This document shows, one piece after another, positions 1 to 12,950 of a stretch of DNA of 64,000 bases. The notes beneath the pieces are model-generated. The model was not told where the DNA came from and did not search any database. It worked only from the letters and a program-made list of their open reading frames with translations. A program made the translations under genes and the position numbers. The first letter of the stretch is position 1. Each line of letters opens with the position of its first letter. This DNA is from Flectonema sp. DT1601 (taxonomy: Eukaryota; Euglenozoa; Diplonemea; Diplonemida; Diplonemidae), in the NCBI GenBank assembly GCA_964019425.1, contig OZ025807.1, forward strand, positions 864,823 to 928,822. The letters run 5' to 3'.

Positions 1-3000
1 TCAGGTACTGATACCATCGTATTTCAGTTCGACCCTTCAAGAGGTTCGTTTGAATCTGGAATTCGACACTCTCACAGATCAATAAAAAGAGGATTTAGAA
101 TAATAATATCTGGTGTCGTACGTGTACACTTCCCTTCTGTAGACTGGCTTCATGATGTTATATTATCGATGGTTTATACTACTGCGAGACTTTGTCATTC
201 TTTGACTTCTTCTTATTCAGTTCCGTGTACTCCAATTGATGATGCGTTAGCTCCTTGGATTCAGGAATTATCTCTTGACTCGGACTCGTATCGCCAACCA
301 CATGAGTTTTGGGTGTCTCTGATTGATAATGTTAATGATGGTGCTAAGTTAGTTCAATTGTTAGTTCGTAAAAACTTACCAACTGCACAACCCCATCTGG
401 GAGGTGAAGTCATCAACAGAACTCTCCGAGCAATATTCACAGCAATGTTGTGTCACCTCGGAGTCTGTCCGCGTAGATTACAAAAACTTGTTGCTGCAGA
501 AGAAGACCAACTGCCCAGACTCACTATCAGACTTTGGCGTCGCGTAGAAGAGTTACGTCACTGGTTATTGGAAATACGACAGAAGTCAAGAACCAGAGAA
601 AGCAATAAATCAGTTGTTCAACTTCACAGCGATTCTCAGAACGTTATCGGGTCAGGTGATGTTACTGATACCAATAGCCCAACAGTACTTCCTGAACAGC
701 ATCTTAATTGTGTTCAGTTTACAGATCCAATTGAAGAAGCTTTTGGTAGGGCATGGCTACTATTGAGTCATCCTCCTCCTCAAGAGATAACAACATCACT
801 GAGACAAGCTGGACAAGCTGAAGGGAATCCGTTACTAGCTACTGCGTCTCTTGCTGATTTGATGAGAGCTGACAGTACCACTGATATGAATAGAAGAATG
901 TCGAGCACCTGGAAACGAACAATGGGATCATTTGCTGTGACCAGACTACGTAGAATGATGAGGAAATCACGAAATGCTACTCAAGCTGGCGCTACACCAG
1001 AACGTCGAGAGGCATCTCTGCTGCAGCTAATCCAAGATGAGAGAATTACTCTTTCTCTGTTTAATGATTTCGTGTCGAAGAGGAAATTATTAGCAAGGAG
1101 ACGGCTATCAGCTCTCAGCTGCTTTGAAAAACTTATCTTTGAATATTCTTCTACAGCACCTGGAGCACTCAACAGTACTAATTCTGGTCTTGTAAAAGCT
1201 TTTATTAAAAGTATAAAAGGGTTTCACTACCTTGATAATCTGGCATCTTGTGGAAGAGAAATTGAAGCAGCGATTCAAAGTAACGTCTACTCCATAGTAG
1301 CGAGGCTTGCTCAAAGGCTTAGTAACGATATTAATACTCAAGAGGGTGTCAATACTGCTGATGAACAAATGCTTGGAAGAGTTGAACTATTTCTCGATTT
1401 AATGTCTTGTTCCTGGAGGGGTGCTGACTATGGTTTTGTTCTAAGATTAGATGTGGTATCTTCACTGAGGCAATTATTCTCAAGGAGAGGTCTAACAAAT
1501 CAACCTTTGGATACTAAACACGTATTAGCACTTCGTCACAAGTCTTGGCAAGTTCTACAATTACTTGCTTTACGAGCAGCAACAGAAACAGCTTCTTCTG
1601 GATCTGGTCCAGTCGCATCACCGAATATGTTCTCATTTGGTGACGCAGCTTTACCAACACAAGTTCATCATCCAAACACTGGAGGTACTACAGAGTCACC
1701 AGTTATGACGGGAGGGTTACGAAGATCTGATGACCCTACTTCTCCTGGATTAACAATGAATAATGGAAGGAAGGAAGATTCTACTTCGCCTCCAGTTATC
1801 CCGACGGATTCTGCGAGACAAAAACGAACTCTTGACGGCAATCACGACGACTCTGAGAATGAAGCCGAGACTGACGAGTGTATTCAAATATCATTCCTCC
1901 GCCGTGTCATGACTGTTGCATCTGAAGAACTCCAATCACATAGTGATGACCTGTCACTCCTTCACTCTGATTACTGTGAGGGCAAAAGGAAACTCTCCGC
2001 TCTTCGATCTAAACTTGATGAAGTTGAACACCGCATGCGTGTCGAGCAAATAAAATGTCATTTCTTACTCAGACACAGCAACGGTAAGCCTGGAGGTAGC
2101 AGAAGAAACTCTCCGTCGATGGAGAATCAGCCGAAATCACCAGTCGCGATAACCGCGCGAGAGATACGACGAAGGTTGCGAGGACCTATAAAGAGAGAAA
2201 GAGTTAAATTAAAAAAGATACAAGAACAGTTATCAAAACATGCGACCCTTGTTTCATCATTACTGGCGCTATCGACTGCCTTGACAACAGCCAGCCCTGC
2301 AGTGATGTTGGAACTAATTAGTGACGTTCAGCTTCTGTCAATTGTCTTTCGTCTACTTGTTCAATTCGATCCTTATGAGTCTGGTATCTCTGAGATATTT
2401 CAAAATGGTCTCGCTTTCCTCCGTGTAGTCCTTCCACACATCACTCCATCAGCAGCTGATGAAGCGATTGAAGGAGATAATTCTAGTTGTGATTCTCCAT
2501 GTGGAACTCACACTATAAAATCTCTTTTATATTTCGCTTCTAATAACGGTCTTGAACAACTTCACCAACGCTCAAAGATAGTTTACACTTATCTTAATAG
2601 TTCAGTTGAGCGCTCTACTATACGGCTGTTTAAGATACTCCAATCTCAAGAAGCTTGGCAACCAGCAGTACTCAGCGTAATGTTAGATATCATAAAGGAA
2701 CCTTTTCACTGTTGGGTCAGAAGAAAGAGTGACGGAACAGTACTACTGCCGTCAGAGGCTGATCTGAGTGCTGGTTCTGTAAAGGAAGGAGGACATTCAA
2801 CTCCATCAAAAGGACCAGATAAGAAATTAAGAAAAAGGCAATCAATTAGAAAGCTAAAAGAGAATACTGAAGAAACTGCTGATGAATCGATAAGAAGACA
2901 GAGTGATGAGGGAGACTCACCAGGTAAGTTTGAAACCAATAAAACGGAAGACGAGCAGACGTATACATCAGCGTCTGAAGATGTAACAGCAGAGTCTGAT

Positions 3001-3903
3001 AGAGAAGCACGTAGAAAGTCGCGTAAAATCCAACGTCGGAGATCTCGAATCCAACGTCGTCTTGAAGTAAATAACGATATCGACAGTGAGCAAGTTGTAG
3101 CCACGGGTTTTACGAAGTTAAATAAAATTCATCAAAGAAAACTTGATATCGCCTTATCAGTTCTGGGTGGTGGTGAAGTAAGAATTCAAGAAGGCAGACT
3201 AGCAACATGTCGACTACGACGTGGAGCTCGTCAACATGTTATTCTTCAAAAGATAAACGGAACATTAGCAACTGTTGTTCCGGTTACAGCTAATGGAAGT
3301 TACATCGTCGGAAACAATATGAGACTACCTCAAGCATCATCATTTCAGGTTGTTGACGTAATGCATAATCCACCAAGAGAAGTTCATACTGATAGACTAC
3401 TAGTTGGTGTAGCGGATATGATGAGTCAAGCTGACTATTCAAGTCCTCAGGTTGTGTTTGCAATCACATCACTTGTTGTTAATATGTTGGAACCTGCGGC
3501 GTCACTTTCTAAAATTATTAGTAACCATCCAGAACCAGAATCTGGTACAGAACCTTTACTTCAATTTCCAACTCTAAAACTTAGTCAGTTGAAACGTCGA
3601 ATTGCTTTGAGTAAGTTACTTCCATCAACTTTACGAGCTCTACTTGCTGGTCTTTCTGTATTAGATAGTCAATCAGTACCTCAAGTTCTTGAAACTGGAA
3701 TAGTTGCAATCTTAATGAGACTCTGTAGTACTCGAGTTCAGACTTCTGATCCAGTTAGAGTTAGTTTTCAACATTTAGGAGAAATGTGTACTTTACTTAA
3801 TTGGGTTCTACCTCACAGATCTCAATACAAAGTAGCTGAGAGATTCGATGCCGAAGAAGAAGAGGATGATCTAAGTGACAGAGACGAGTTCGAAGAAGCT
3901 GCT

Positions 3904-3941
<38 letters not shown>

Positions 3942-6900
3942 GGAAGAGGATGATGATGATGATGATGACGAAGTTGAAATGCATCATCGTGGTGGTGCTT
4001 TATGGAGACATCATCCAACTCCACACCACGCACCTCATCCAGCACCTCATCATAATGGACTAGCTCAGCAGACGATGCTTAACGTCGAGACAGATTTAAA
4101 AAAAAGTGATTCTGACAACGATGACAACTCTCTCCCAGAAGTGGTTGAGGAATATCATTTTGGAACATTTATTGAAGGTACTAAAGAAAGAATATCTGAT
4201 GATGACGATGCCTGGGAGGATTACTCTGACGCTCCAGACTCTGATGATGAGAATGCGTATGTTGTCTTTCGCAGAACAGAAGTCTTACGACGTCTTTGTG
4301 TTGAAAATGACATTCGTAAGGAGGCGTGGAAATTTGACACCTCTTTGGGATGTGCTTTTGCTGCGAGATGTATTCTTCAACTTCTCTCTATTACACCTGA
4401 AGGTGATTCTGAATTGTGGACTCAAGAAGTTGTTGGTCCTCCATTACTGGTTTTGAAATTTATTGCAAAAGGAATAATAATGTCCTACAGAGGTCAACTT
4501 GATCAAGAGAGTCTTAACATTGGACTACGCCAGCTGCTTCAGAAATATTCAGCCAGACATGAACTTTGTGATCTTCTTGTAGCTGAAGGCTTAGTTCTTT
4601 TAGATACGTGTTATACTGGTCCTTATCAATGTAATAACTTTCACATGGGTATTTTATTAATTGAGTCTGTTATGGGAACAACTGAAATAGACATTTCAAT
4701 GTCTGAAGCTTTATACTCAGAATCAACTGTAAAGACTTTCTTATCACACGCTCATTCATCAGTTGGATGGCGCCGTCGTCAATTGTTTCTACTGATTACG
4801 AGAATAGTGTTAATCGCTCCAAAGGGTTCTCTGTCGTATAATTCTTTTGTTCAAAAATTATCGTCGCTTAACAGTCATTACCAGAGACAGTTGTTAGAAG
4901 AAACTGAAGCAAAGATAAGTAAAGGTGAGGGCCTGTCAATGTATTTGCAATCATTTATTGGATTAAAACATTCGTTAGATCGTCTTCGAATTGATGAATC
5001 AGTTGTTGAAAGTCAACAAGAACAAACCAGTCAATCTCATGGAGCAATTCTCAGCTCAGGAGTGCAATGTATTTTATCGATATTTGATAAGGCTGCTGAG
5101 GCGTTTTCAAGTAAAGATGATGATGACAATAATGAGATACAACTTCCATTAATTTTAGTAAAAGATTTACCGCCTCCCTTACAAGAAGGTTGGGTTCGAT
5201 ATGGTGGACCAGTTTGTGACATTGTCCCTGTTGGTAAGGGAGCTGTTGTAAGAGGAGTCTGGCATAATCAACTTATACATAATGATAGTGATCATGTTGG
5301 TGTCCATCATTCATTTCAATCAACTGGTTCTAGTCAATCAAATCTAACTATTCCGTGGCATAAGAGAACTACTAACGTAACTTCATCAACAGAACCTGTT
5401 TCATCAATTCTTTTATCTGGAGGTCATTCAAAGACAAGAATCAAATCATTCAGTAACTTTATTACTGCAATGGGAAGTATTACTGTTGGAACTGGTTCTT
5501 GGTATTGGGAAGTAGAAGTTGAGGTCTTTACTTTAATTCAAGTTGGATGGGTTGAATCAAAAGACTTCTCATGTGACAGCGAGACAGGAAATGGTGTTGG
5601 AGATGATTTCCACTCCTGGGCATACGATGGAATGAGAAACTGTATTTGGCATGCAAGACAATCAGAGCCATACGCAAATAATGAATCAGATCTCGATAGG
5701 ACTAAAGATAGCGAACATCAAAGAAGAAGGAGAGCAGCAGAAAGGAGAAGAAGGAGAAGACAAAAGGCTAGAAGGAAGAGAAGGATGAATTCTAGTCAGC
5801 AACAACAGCCTCAGCCGGTTGTACAACAAGAAGCACAGAATTCTGATGGCTGGGAAGAGTGTGACGCTGACGACGCATCAACAGAAGGGGATTGGGGTTG
5901 TGATGACTCCGCTCTTCTCTCAGGAGATGGAATCGATGAAGACTCGCTAGTTGATGAAGAGGCACTTCATTCTCAAAATGCCATCTGGAAATCTGGGGAT
6001 GTAATCGGCTGCAAACTAGTAATCACATCTGATTTAAAAGCAACGATATCCTTCACCCACAACGGTTCCGATCTCGGAACTGCATTTTCCGATGTCGCAA
6101 TTTCACACGGATTGAACCCAGCGATCTCATTAAGAGAAGATGACTCGGTAATATTAAATATGGGTGGTGCTGCTTTTAAGTATTGCCCAGAAGGTTTTCG
6201 TGGAGTCAGTGATCCTTTGACATGGCTGCCGGGGTTGTTAGACAAAGAAACAGCGACAGAGAGTGACGTAAAGTACGAAAGGAAACCATTCAGAGATCTC
6301 GCATCTATGTATAGCGATGCTTGGAATAAGTCAGTCGGTTATGGAATGACAATGGAAAAAGGAACTCCTGAAGATCGAAAGCAACCTCAGCCTTTCGAAG
6401 TTGACGATGTCACGATGTACAGTTCTCTCTCAATACAATCACATACTTATCTTAGTATTCTTGCGAGGTTTAGTGTAATTGCAAAGATTGCTGTTTCTTT
6501 TGTTGCTCCAGAGTCAACCATACCTCCAGTACTTGGCTACTCTGGCTCATCAGTAATTAACAACAGTTCACGAGTAAAAACTTCACTATTAGGTCGTCTT
6601 ATGTCAGCTCGGGACGTGTTATTCTCATGGGCTAAGGAACCACTGCTTGAGGGATCTATTGCAGGAGCGTGTTCTGAAGGGAGGGTGGCATCTATTTTGC
6701 TTAGTAGAAATTACTTCTCACAGAGATCTGAAGGCAATGGCGGAGGAACAGCAGCAATAACCGCAACCGAAGAGACATTATTCGATCAACTACACGCGTT
6801 GTATCGATCCAAGAGACCTTGGGCATTCAGAAATCGTGAATCATGTGACGCATCTGCCCGACTCTGGACAGTCGTATTCGAAGGTGAAGCTGCTGAAGAT

Positions 6901-7938
6901 GCCGGAGGACCATTCAGGGAATCTCTTACTACTGTTTGTGAAGAGTTAATGGAAGAAACGACTAACGGATTATTTATATCATCACCGAATTATAAAGGAA
7001 ATTTTGGTGAGATTCGTGACAAGTCAATCCCCCGACCTTGTCTTCCTTCACATTTAATGGAACACAAAATGTTACTTTCAAAATTTAGATTCCTTGGAAG
7101 GCTAATGGCTGGATGCATATCAATAAATGAACCAATGGACTTGTCATTATCAAGTGTTGTGTGGAAGAGTTTAACAAATACGGAGTTTGATAGATCTGAC
7201 TTGGCGTCAATCGATCAAATGTGTCTAACAGCACTTGACGGTATCGTTAACATTGAAGGCATCACACCTGAACTATTCAGAGACGCTATTGATGACTCAT
7301 TTGTTACTACTTTATCAGATGGTCAGGAAATAGAATTAATTCCTGATGGACAAAACACTGAAGTCACTTTTAACAATCGAGATCTGTATGCACGTCTGGT
7401 TATAAATCATCGATTGAACGAATCTCGTGCTTACCTTAAAGAATTGAGAGAAGGCTTTACGGATGTTCTTCCCTCAGCAGTATTGGATTTGATAACTTGG
7501 AAGGAATTAGAAAGACGTGTTTGTGGTTTTAGTGGGATATCAGTTTCTGAATTACGTCGGTCAGCTATTTATGAAGATATTGACGAGATGAGTCCGACTG
7601 TTCAGATATTTTGGGCGGCGTTGGAGTCTTTTACTCAAAAAGATCTCACGAATCTTCTTCGTTTTGTGGCGGCTCGATCTCGACTTCCTGTCGCTATTAA
7701 GATTCAGCCTTATATAGTTGATTCCAACCCCGATCAGTATCTCCCGCAGGCACATACCTGTTTCTTCTCAATGGAGCTTCCTGAGTACAGTTCAGTAGAT
7801 GTGATGCAAGCAAAACTGTTGTACGCAATTTATAATTGTCGTGCTATTGATACTGATGGTTCACCTGTCGGACTCGGTGATATGGACGGTGATGAGGAAG
7901 AGGATGAAATGGAATTTGACGATGAAGAATGGGACTGA
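1..7938 (+). CDS. HERC1-like giant SPRY-HECT E3 ubiquitin ligase, 5'-truncated by window edge
   Basis: The reading frame is open from base 1, so the first ATG (169) is internal and 2645 residues of a larger protein are visible. The C-terminus (nt 6830-7850) is a HECT domain, which accepts ubiquitin from an E2 on a cysteine and passes it to substrates. The catalytic cysteine is at nt 7759-7761 in the context AHTCFFSMELPEYSS, matching the HECT TCFxxLxLPxYS motif. A SPRY domain (nt about 5450-6200, GTGSWYWEVEVEV at its start) is split by an Arg-rich then Asp/Glu-rich insert (nt about 5690-5980). An acidic run (nt 3894-3966) and a His-rich stretch follow each other mid-protein. SPRY plus HECT in one very long protein is the HERC1 arrangement in animals. 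I see no RCC1 repeats, which could lie upstream. Codons are A/T-ending, like most neighbours. Stop TGA. The HECT call is secure, the HERC1 orthology is inferred. Confidence 0.93.
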
Positions 7939-8780
7939 TAACCCACCTCAAAAAAAAAAAAAATATTATTATATAATTGTGAATAGGTCAAGCTCCCACA
8001 AAAAAAAAAAAAAGAAAAAAAAAAGAAACCTTTTTTTTATTATTTTTTTTTTTTTTTTTAATCAGGGGGCATTATCTTTTCTATTCCCCTCATTATTTTG
8101 TTCTTAATGCGCGATAGGTTTTTTTTTTTTCAACCAGTAAAGTAAGCATCAATAAACAACTATTATAACAAATGAATTCATCTTTATACTGTATACGCTC
8201 TCTCTCTCTTTTTGAGTTTTTTTTTTTTTTTTTTTTTGTTGTTTTTGCCTTTGTATCTTTATCCTTATTCAATAATTAATTGTTTTTTTTTTGCGACACG
8301 TAAAGTATTTCGTGGAGGGAAAAAAAAAAAAAAAAAAAAAAACGGGAGAGAGAGAGCGATCGTAACTTTTCAAACATGGATTTGCGGTAGTGATTTCCCA
8401 ATCTATTATCGCTTTCATCCTTTGTTCATAATTGCAGTTGAAAAAAAAAAAAAAAAAAAAAAAAAAGGGAAAGCTGCTTTAGTCTTATGTTTATTTTTTA
8501 ATTATGCTGCAGTAGTACTGAATTAACATTTCAATAAAGAAAAAAACACCAAAAAAAAAAAAAAAAACAGACATTTCTGTTCCTTTTTATCTGTGAAGGA
8601 ATTCACACTTTAAGCACAAATTGGAAAAAAATATGTTTTATTTTTTTTTATATTTTTTTTAAAAAAAGGGGGGAGGGATAGCTCACTTACGTATCACCAC
8701 ATAGTGAGTTAAATTATTTTAGTTTTCATCTTCCCCCCACTTACATTAATTTTGCGTTGGTAACAAGTCACAAAAACATC
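7939..8780. other. A/T-rich spacer with homopolymer runs
   Basis: No convincing gene. It holds the ligase 3' UTR and many A and T runs of 10-26 nt (near 7952, 8000, 8048, 8218, 8322, 8442 and 8552). Apparent short reading frames here are poly-Lys or poly-Phe artefacts of these runs. Confidence 0.8.
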
Positions 8781-8813
8781 TTAATTCATTTTTTTTTAAA
8801 AATCTTAGTACAG
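8781..8813 (+). promoter_or_regulatory. Probable splice acceptor (pyrimidine tract plus AG) before the 8814 gene
   Basis: A T-rich tract is followed by AG at 8807-8808 and CAG at 8811-8813, directly before the ATG at 8814. This is the layout of a spliced-leader acceptor. The leader itself cannot be seen here. Confidence 0.5.
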
Positions 8814-11184
8814 ATGGAATCAAAAAAAACTGCGTCAAAGAGACGAGCAAGTGTCATCAAAGAAGCTCGCAGACAAATTAATGACGGACCCACACTGGCT
8901 CAATACAAGGGAGGAAAGCCATGGGAAAAAAATGTACATACAGGAAGGGGAAAACAAGTAATAGCTCCAATCGATCACAATGAATTCAAAAAGGGACTTT
9001 TAGAAAGTATTGCAGCTCAGAATCAACCAGGAGGTCAACAAGGAGAGAGTACCACAATAAGTAAGAAACAGGTAGCGAGACTGGTATTGGATACTTCTTT
9101 GTTAGCTGAAGCAAGTGTTAAAATGAAGCAGGCATGTAACAGAGCAACAAGACTTGTGGCTGATGTTGAAAAAATTCATAACACTGAGCACATTGCAAGA
9201 CAAGCTTTTGATAGGTACGAATCTATAGCAACAGATCATGACGTTAGAATTATAACTTCAAAAACAACTGAAACAGCAGAAGAAGATCTACGCAGCAAGA
9301 GAGACGCTTCTGATAAAAACAACGATTCTGTCAAACTGAACGACTCATCTGAAACACTACCCGAAGGACAACAATCAACTCGACCTGATAAAGACACCTC
9401 TCCTGATGCTTACGACGAAAGAGATGAGGAAGAAGATGAAATATATAATCAAGAACCTCCTGATAATCCTTTTGAAGATGTTACAAACATGCCACCAGGT
9501 AGAATATCATATAAAGCGATGGATCACTTAAAGACTGTTTCCACGAATCTAAATAGCATTTCTGACTCTGCTAAACTATTACAACGAGAGTTGGGTATGG
9601 ATGTCCCTCGTCCACAGATAATAAAAACTAGTTTACGTCCTAGAGATTGTCGACATCTTTTACAAAAGATTATATGGTTGCAAAAAACTATTGCGCAAGG
9701 TATGCCATAGCATACCCCGTTTGAATATTCTTATTAAACAAACAAACAGTAATCTTTTTATAACAAAATCAATATCAGGAATTGACACTATTCGATCTTA
9801 TTTGGTTGTCGCAACTAAGACGATGAACGAACAGGGTCGTACAGCACTTAAAGAAGTGAAGGCGTTGAAGTCTCAAATTGCCGCAGCTGAAGTACAAATT
9901 AACGAAAAAGAATCTCTGATTTTGGAATTAGAGAATAGCGCTATCGGTGAACACATTAATGAGTCGACAGACAGCTTAGCTTTGACTTCACAACAAGCTC
10001 CACCACTGTGTGAACGAGGAAGACAGATGCTAGGTAAGCTTCATAAAATGTTGTTGGCATCAACAGAAAGTATTGCTGACATACGGTCATCAGACACTGC
10101 GGGACAAGCAACATCAAAGCGTGGAAAGGCTGGTGGGAATTCACGAGCTGGTGCTGCGAAAGCAGCTGAGTTGGAATTAGTTACAAAATATTGTAATTTG
10201 TTATCAAAAGTTGAAAGCAACGATGCACACAAACAACAACGCAACATCGAACTCACGACACTAAATAAAATGATTATTCAAAGTGACAAAGGGAAGTCAA
10301 CTGATTTCGAAGACGCCACTCTTGAGAGCTCTGCTAAAGCGTGTTCGTCTCTTAGACACTCATTGTTGTATTGCCATGGTGCTGCTGAAGCAGTTAGAAC
10401 TTTTATTGACACCTGTTCTCCATACACTGACGACGATACAATAATGACTGCTATTGCTGAAGCTGCAAAACCTTTTTATGATCGCAGTGGTGAAAGTCCT
10501 CAGAATGGATACGCGCAATTCTTAAGACTGCTAACGAGAGATAGGATACTGCGACAAGCGCGTCTTGGCGTCAAATGTGTCCTTCCAGCGAAGCTATTTC
10601 TACTTTCTCGTAAAAGTAAGCCACCACCTGATCATCTTCATCTTGTACTTCAAACATGTCTCGCACTTGAAAGAGGATTAATACCAACAAGTGACGTAGC
10701 TGAGTTAGACTGGGCTACTTGTAGAGATGAATTGAGACAGCAGTCATCATCGCTGGTTAATTTTATTATGTTGTGTGATCCGACAAACTTACAAGAGAAT
10801 CAAATAGAAGCATTGCATCCAATTTATGTGTTGTTGTTAAAGTTGAATGAGACTGAAATTGATCAATCTGATGACCCGTTACTGTCATCGATTATTCCGT
10901 TCTGTGATTGGTTGTTGGCTACTAGGAACTGTCTTGCAATGCCTTTGGAGGAGAACTTAATACCTAACGGATGGCCTCCTGATACTCCAGAAACAGTTTA
11001 CATGGCTTCTTCATTAGCTCGTCAGGTTGATGAATCTTCATCTGCTCCACAGATTGCAGAGTCGATCATCGGTAACTTAATGCTAATTATTTTATCTATT
11101 AGAAAACGAGAAGAAGAACGAATCGGTGATTGCCTTCAACCACATCCTCCAAAATCAAGAAAATCATCACGCAGACAGAAATAA
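8814..11184 (+). CDS. Unknown 763-residue protein encoded by two exons
   Basis: The first exon (8814-9699) and second exon (9779-11184) lie in different frames. Removing a 79-nt GT-AG intron joins them through a split Gly codon into one 763-residue protein (TIAQ-G-IDTIRS at the join). The ATG at 8814 begins MESKKTASKRRAS, a basic N-terminus. Residues about 160-225 are acidic and polar and probably disordered (EERDEEEDE-type run near nt 9420). After the join a helical, coiled-coil-like stretch begins (EVKALKSQIAAAEVQINEKE). The C-terminal half is helical with no motif I recognise, and the protein ends in a basic tail (KSRKSSRRQK). I see no signal peptide or membrane segment. Without the intron the region would be two overlapping reading frames, and a sequencing frameshift is the alternative. 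The function is unknown. Confidence 0.75.
9700..9778 (+). other. Candidate 79-nt GT-AG cis-spliced intron
   Basis: It begins GTATGC and ends ATATCAG, with a short T tract (AATCTTTTT) and a possible branch site (TTATAAC) near the 3' end. Splicing is phase 1 and restores the frame exactly. The first 16 nt form a perfect hairpin, GTATGC-CATA-GCATAC, which places the 5' splice site in a stem. Confidence 0.7.
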
Positions 11185-11451
11185 TACTCATTTACACATC
11201 TTTCTTTATACTATTAGTTTAGGTTCTGCTGATGGATGAGGAGTTCTTTCTGGAATCACATCATCTTTTGTTGATTATGTTGTTTATTAGACTTTTTATT
11301 TGTTATTATTCTTCATTCATAAGAAGAGATTGAGATCATTCACGCGACATGGATCGACCTTCTGATCGAAGTTTGTTGATTTAAAGTTTTGTTATTATTA
11401 TTATTATTTCGCAAAGAAAAAAAAAAAAGATAAATATATATTTTGATAACA

Positions 11452-11874
11452 ATGGCTGGCAGTAGTTCCAGAACGCTGAAAGATCTTGAACCGAATTTGG
11501 AGAGAGGAAATTATAAAAAGAGTTCTGATACAACTAAAGAAGACTATGTGGAAGTAGTAGCAAAACGGATGTCGAGATTAAGTTTGGTTTGTGTGGATGA
11601 GATGCCAACTAGTGGTGAATCGAATCCTTTGTTATTAAATGGAAATTGTGTTGACGACTACCTGACTGACGATGTCTTATGTTCCGATGTCTGGAAGTGT
11701 CTCAGCATTACCAGAAGAGACAAATTCATTTCCTATCTAAACCAAGCATTGAAAGCAACCGTCAAGAAAGACGCTCTCTACAAACTTAAGAAAGCATTTT
11801 CTACTGCAGGAAAACACTCCAGTCGTTTGATGGATGCTATCCCTTGGTTAAGTGAAGAACTGAACAGTGAGTAA
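11452..11874 (+). CDS. Unknown 140-residue protein
   Basis: The frame has an ATG at 11452 (TAACAATGG context) and a TAA at 11874. The N-terminal 60 residues are polar and probably disordered. The C-terminal half is Lys-rich and helical (ITRRDKFISYLNQALKATVK, KDALYKLKKAFSTAG). No signal peptide, membrane segment or catalytic motif is visible. It lies 267 nt after the preceding gene on the same strand, in a spacer with a TTATTATTATT tract and AG upstream. Its codon use matches the neighbouring genes. A GTGAGT sits at its very end (CAG|TGAGTAAATAG), so a longer spliced form is conceivable, but I found no partner exon. Not recognised. Confidence 0.6.
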   Translation: MAGSSSRTLKDLEPNLERGNYKKSSDTTKEDYVEVVAKRMSRLSLVCVDEMPTSGESNPLLLNGNCVDDYLTDDVLCSDVWKCLSITRRDKFISYLNQALKATVKKDALYKLKKAFSTAGKHSSRLMDAIPWLSEELNSE

Positions 11875-12039
11875 ATATAGAAGTCGGTTCTTAACGACTT
11901 TGGTTCCCTAGCACTCTACCCTTCTTTAATTCCTTCCTTTAGATATATTTTTTTTTGTATTAAAAAACTGCACTGAGAACTGTGCTGTATTAATCTATTT
12001 AGTGCTATGGCCCAAGATACATACACCAAAGTGGCCAAA

Positions 12040-12380
12040 ATAACCGAACCTGTGACCTACAGAGTTCGGTATGTGCAGGGCTGGGCCACCTACGTAGAGA
12101 CAAGTCTCTGCTACACGTCGTGAAGTTGCCCGCGGAACACTTTTCTAAAGAGTCGATCAGCTAAACCACTACCGCTGACTTTCACGAGCTACTAGTATAT
12201 TACTATGTCACCCGTTGAAAAGGGAGTACTAAGAGGTTGATTTAAATCTGGGTAGGAACTTTATGAGGAAACGGCGGGACTTATTAAGGGGCTCAGTATT
12301 AGATCCTCATCTTAAACTATTCCTTCTCTTGTTGAGAACCAACTCATCTCAGCTATCTGGGCCATTTGCAAAAAAAAAAG
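12040..12380 (+). repeat. Dispersed repeat, copy 1 (second copy about 37165-37530)
   Basis: It shares ordered blocks with the second copy: ACCGAACCTGTG, GGTATGTG followed by GCAGGGC, CACCTACG-AGAGAC-AGTCTC, AAGAGGTTGATT, TTAAA-TATTCCTTC and GGTTGAGAACCAAC. The copies are diverged. In the second copy this sequence lies inside an element with inverted-repeat arms, so this is probably a decayed internal piece of the same family. Confidence 0.6.
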
Positions 12381-12840
12381 AGGTTTCTTTTTGGGTCACA
12401 GCCCTTCTGTTTTTAATTGCCACTTGTAACTGGCGGTTGATTTTTTTTTTCGAAAGTGAAATTGACACTATTCATTTATTACTTCGATTTGTATCATAGT
12501 TTATGTGAGCCACCCTACTACAGACACGGTGGTAGGTTGAGGTTTACTATTTCCTGTTTCTTTTACAGCATGTGTGGATTTTATCGATACCAACTGTCTG
12601 CTTGTTTTTCGTTGCGTTTCTTTGACGCGTAGTTACAGATTCGTTAGAATCTGTTTCCTTTAAGAACCCAAAAGTTATTTTATAATTACAGTACCTTCCT
12701 ATGTAATTTGACAAGAAATAGTCAAAGCCTACTTTTCCCTTACGTGATGTTCCTTTTGTTGTCAATTAGAATTACAGTCCTTCTATCTCTCCTCTACCTC
12801 TCTTTGATATCGGCTACGCTTATTTTTGTTATTGTGAAAT

Positions 12841-12940
12841 GTGTTGAGAGTATTTGCGTTTTTTATATTTTCTTTTTTTTGTTTTTTTCAGGTAGCAAAG
12901 TAAATAGATTTTATTGTTTTGATGATTCCGAAGTAATGGT
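12841..12940 (+). promoter_or_regulatory. Splice acceptor plus ATG|GTAAGT: possible first exon of the 16272 gene
   Basis: A long T tract ends in CAG at 12889-12891. After 44 nt comes ATG at 12936-12938, followed at once by the 5' splice site consensus GTAAGT. Removing 12939-16259 would join this ATG in frame to AAA ACA TTG AAA ATG GCG of the BILBO1-like gene. The cyclo-ligase gene at 62461 shows the same layout. This is inference, since the downstream gene also has a plausible start of its own at 16272. Confidence 0.4.
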
Positions 12941-12950
12941 AAGTGAATCA

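Larger units (their letters stand above)
11875..12950. other. Spacer with a dispersed-repeat copy, no gene seen
   Basis: Only short chance reading frames occur. About 12040-12380 is a copy of a repeat also found at 37165-37530 (separate entry). The last 60 nt hold a strong splice acceptor and a short leader (separate entry). Confidence 0.65.

Noticed and set aside
169-171. ATG at 169 as the start of the HECT ligase
   Set aside because: The frame is open without a stop from base 1 and encodes plausible protein upstream, so the gene continues past the left edge.
7841-8526. Two short + strand frames over the poly-A/poly-T region
   Set aside because: They are mostly poly-Lys/poly-Phe from homopolymer runs and overlap the ligase end or its UTR.
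9691-9778. Two separate overlapping genes at 8814-9710 and 9691-11184
   Set aside because: The second frame has no ATG at its beginning, and a clean GT-AG segment joins both frames exactly, so one spliced gene is the better reading.
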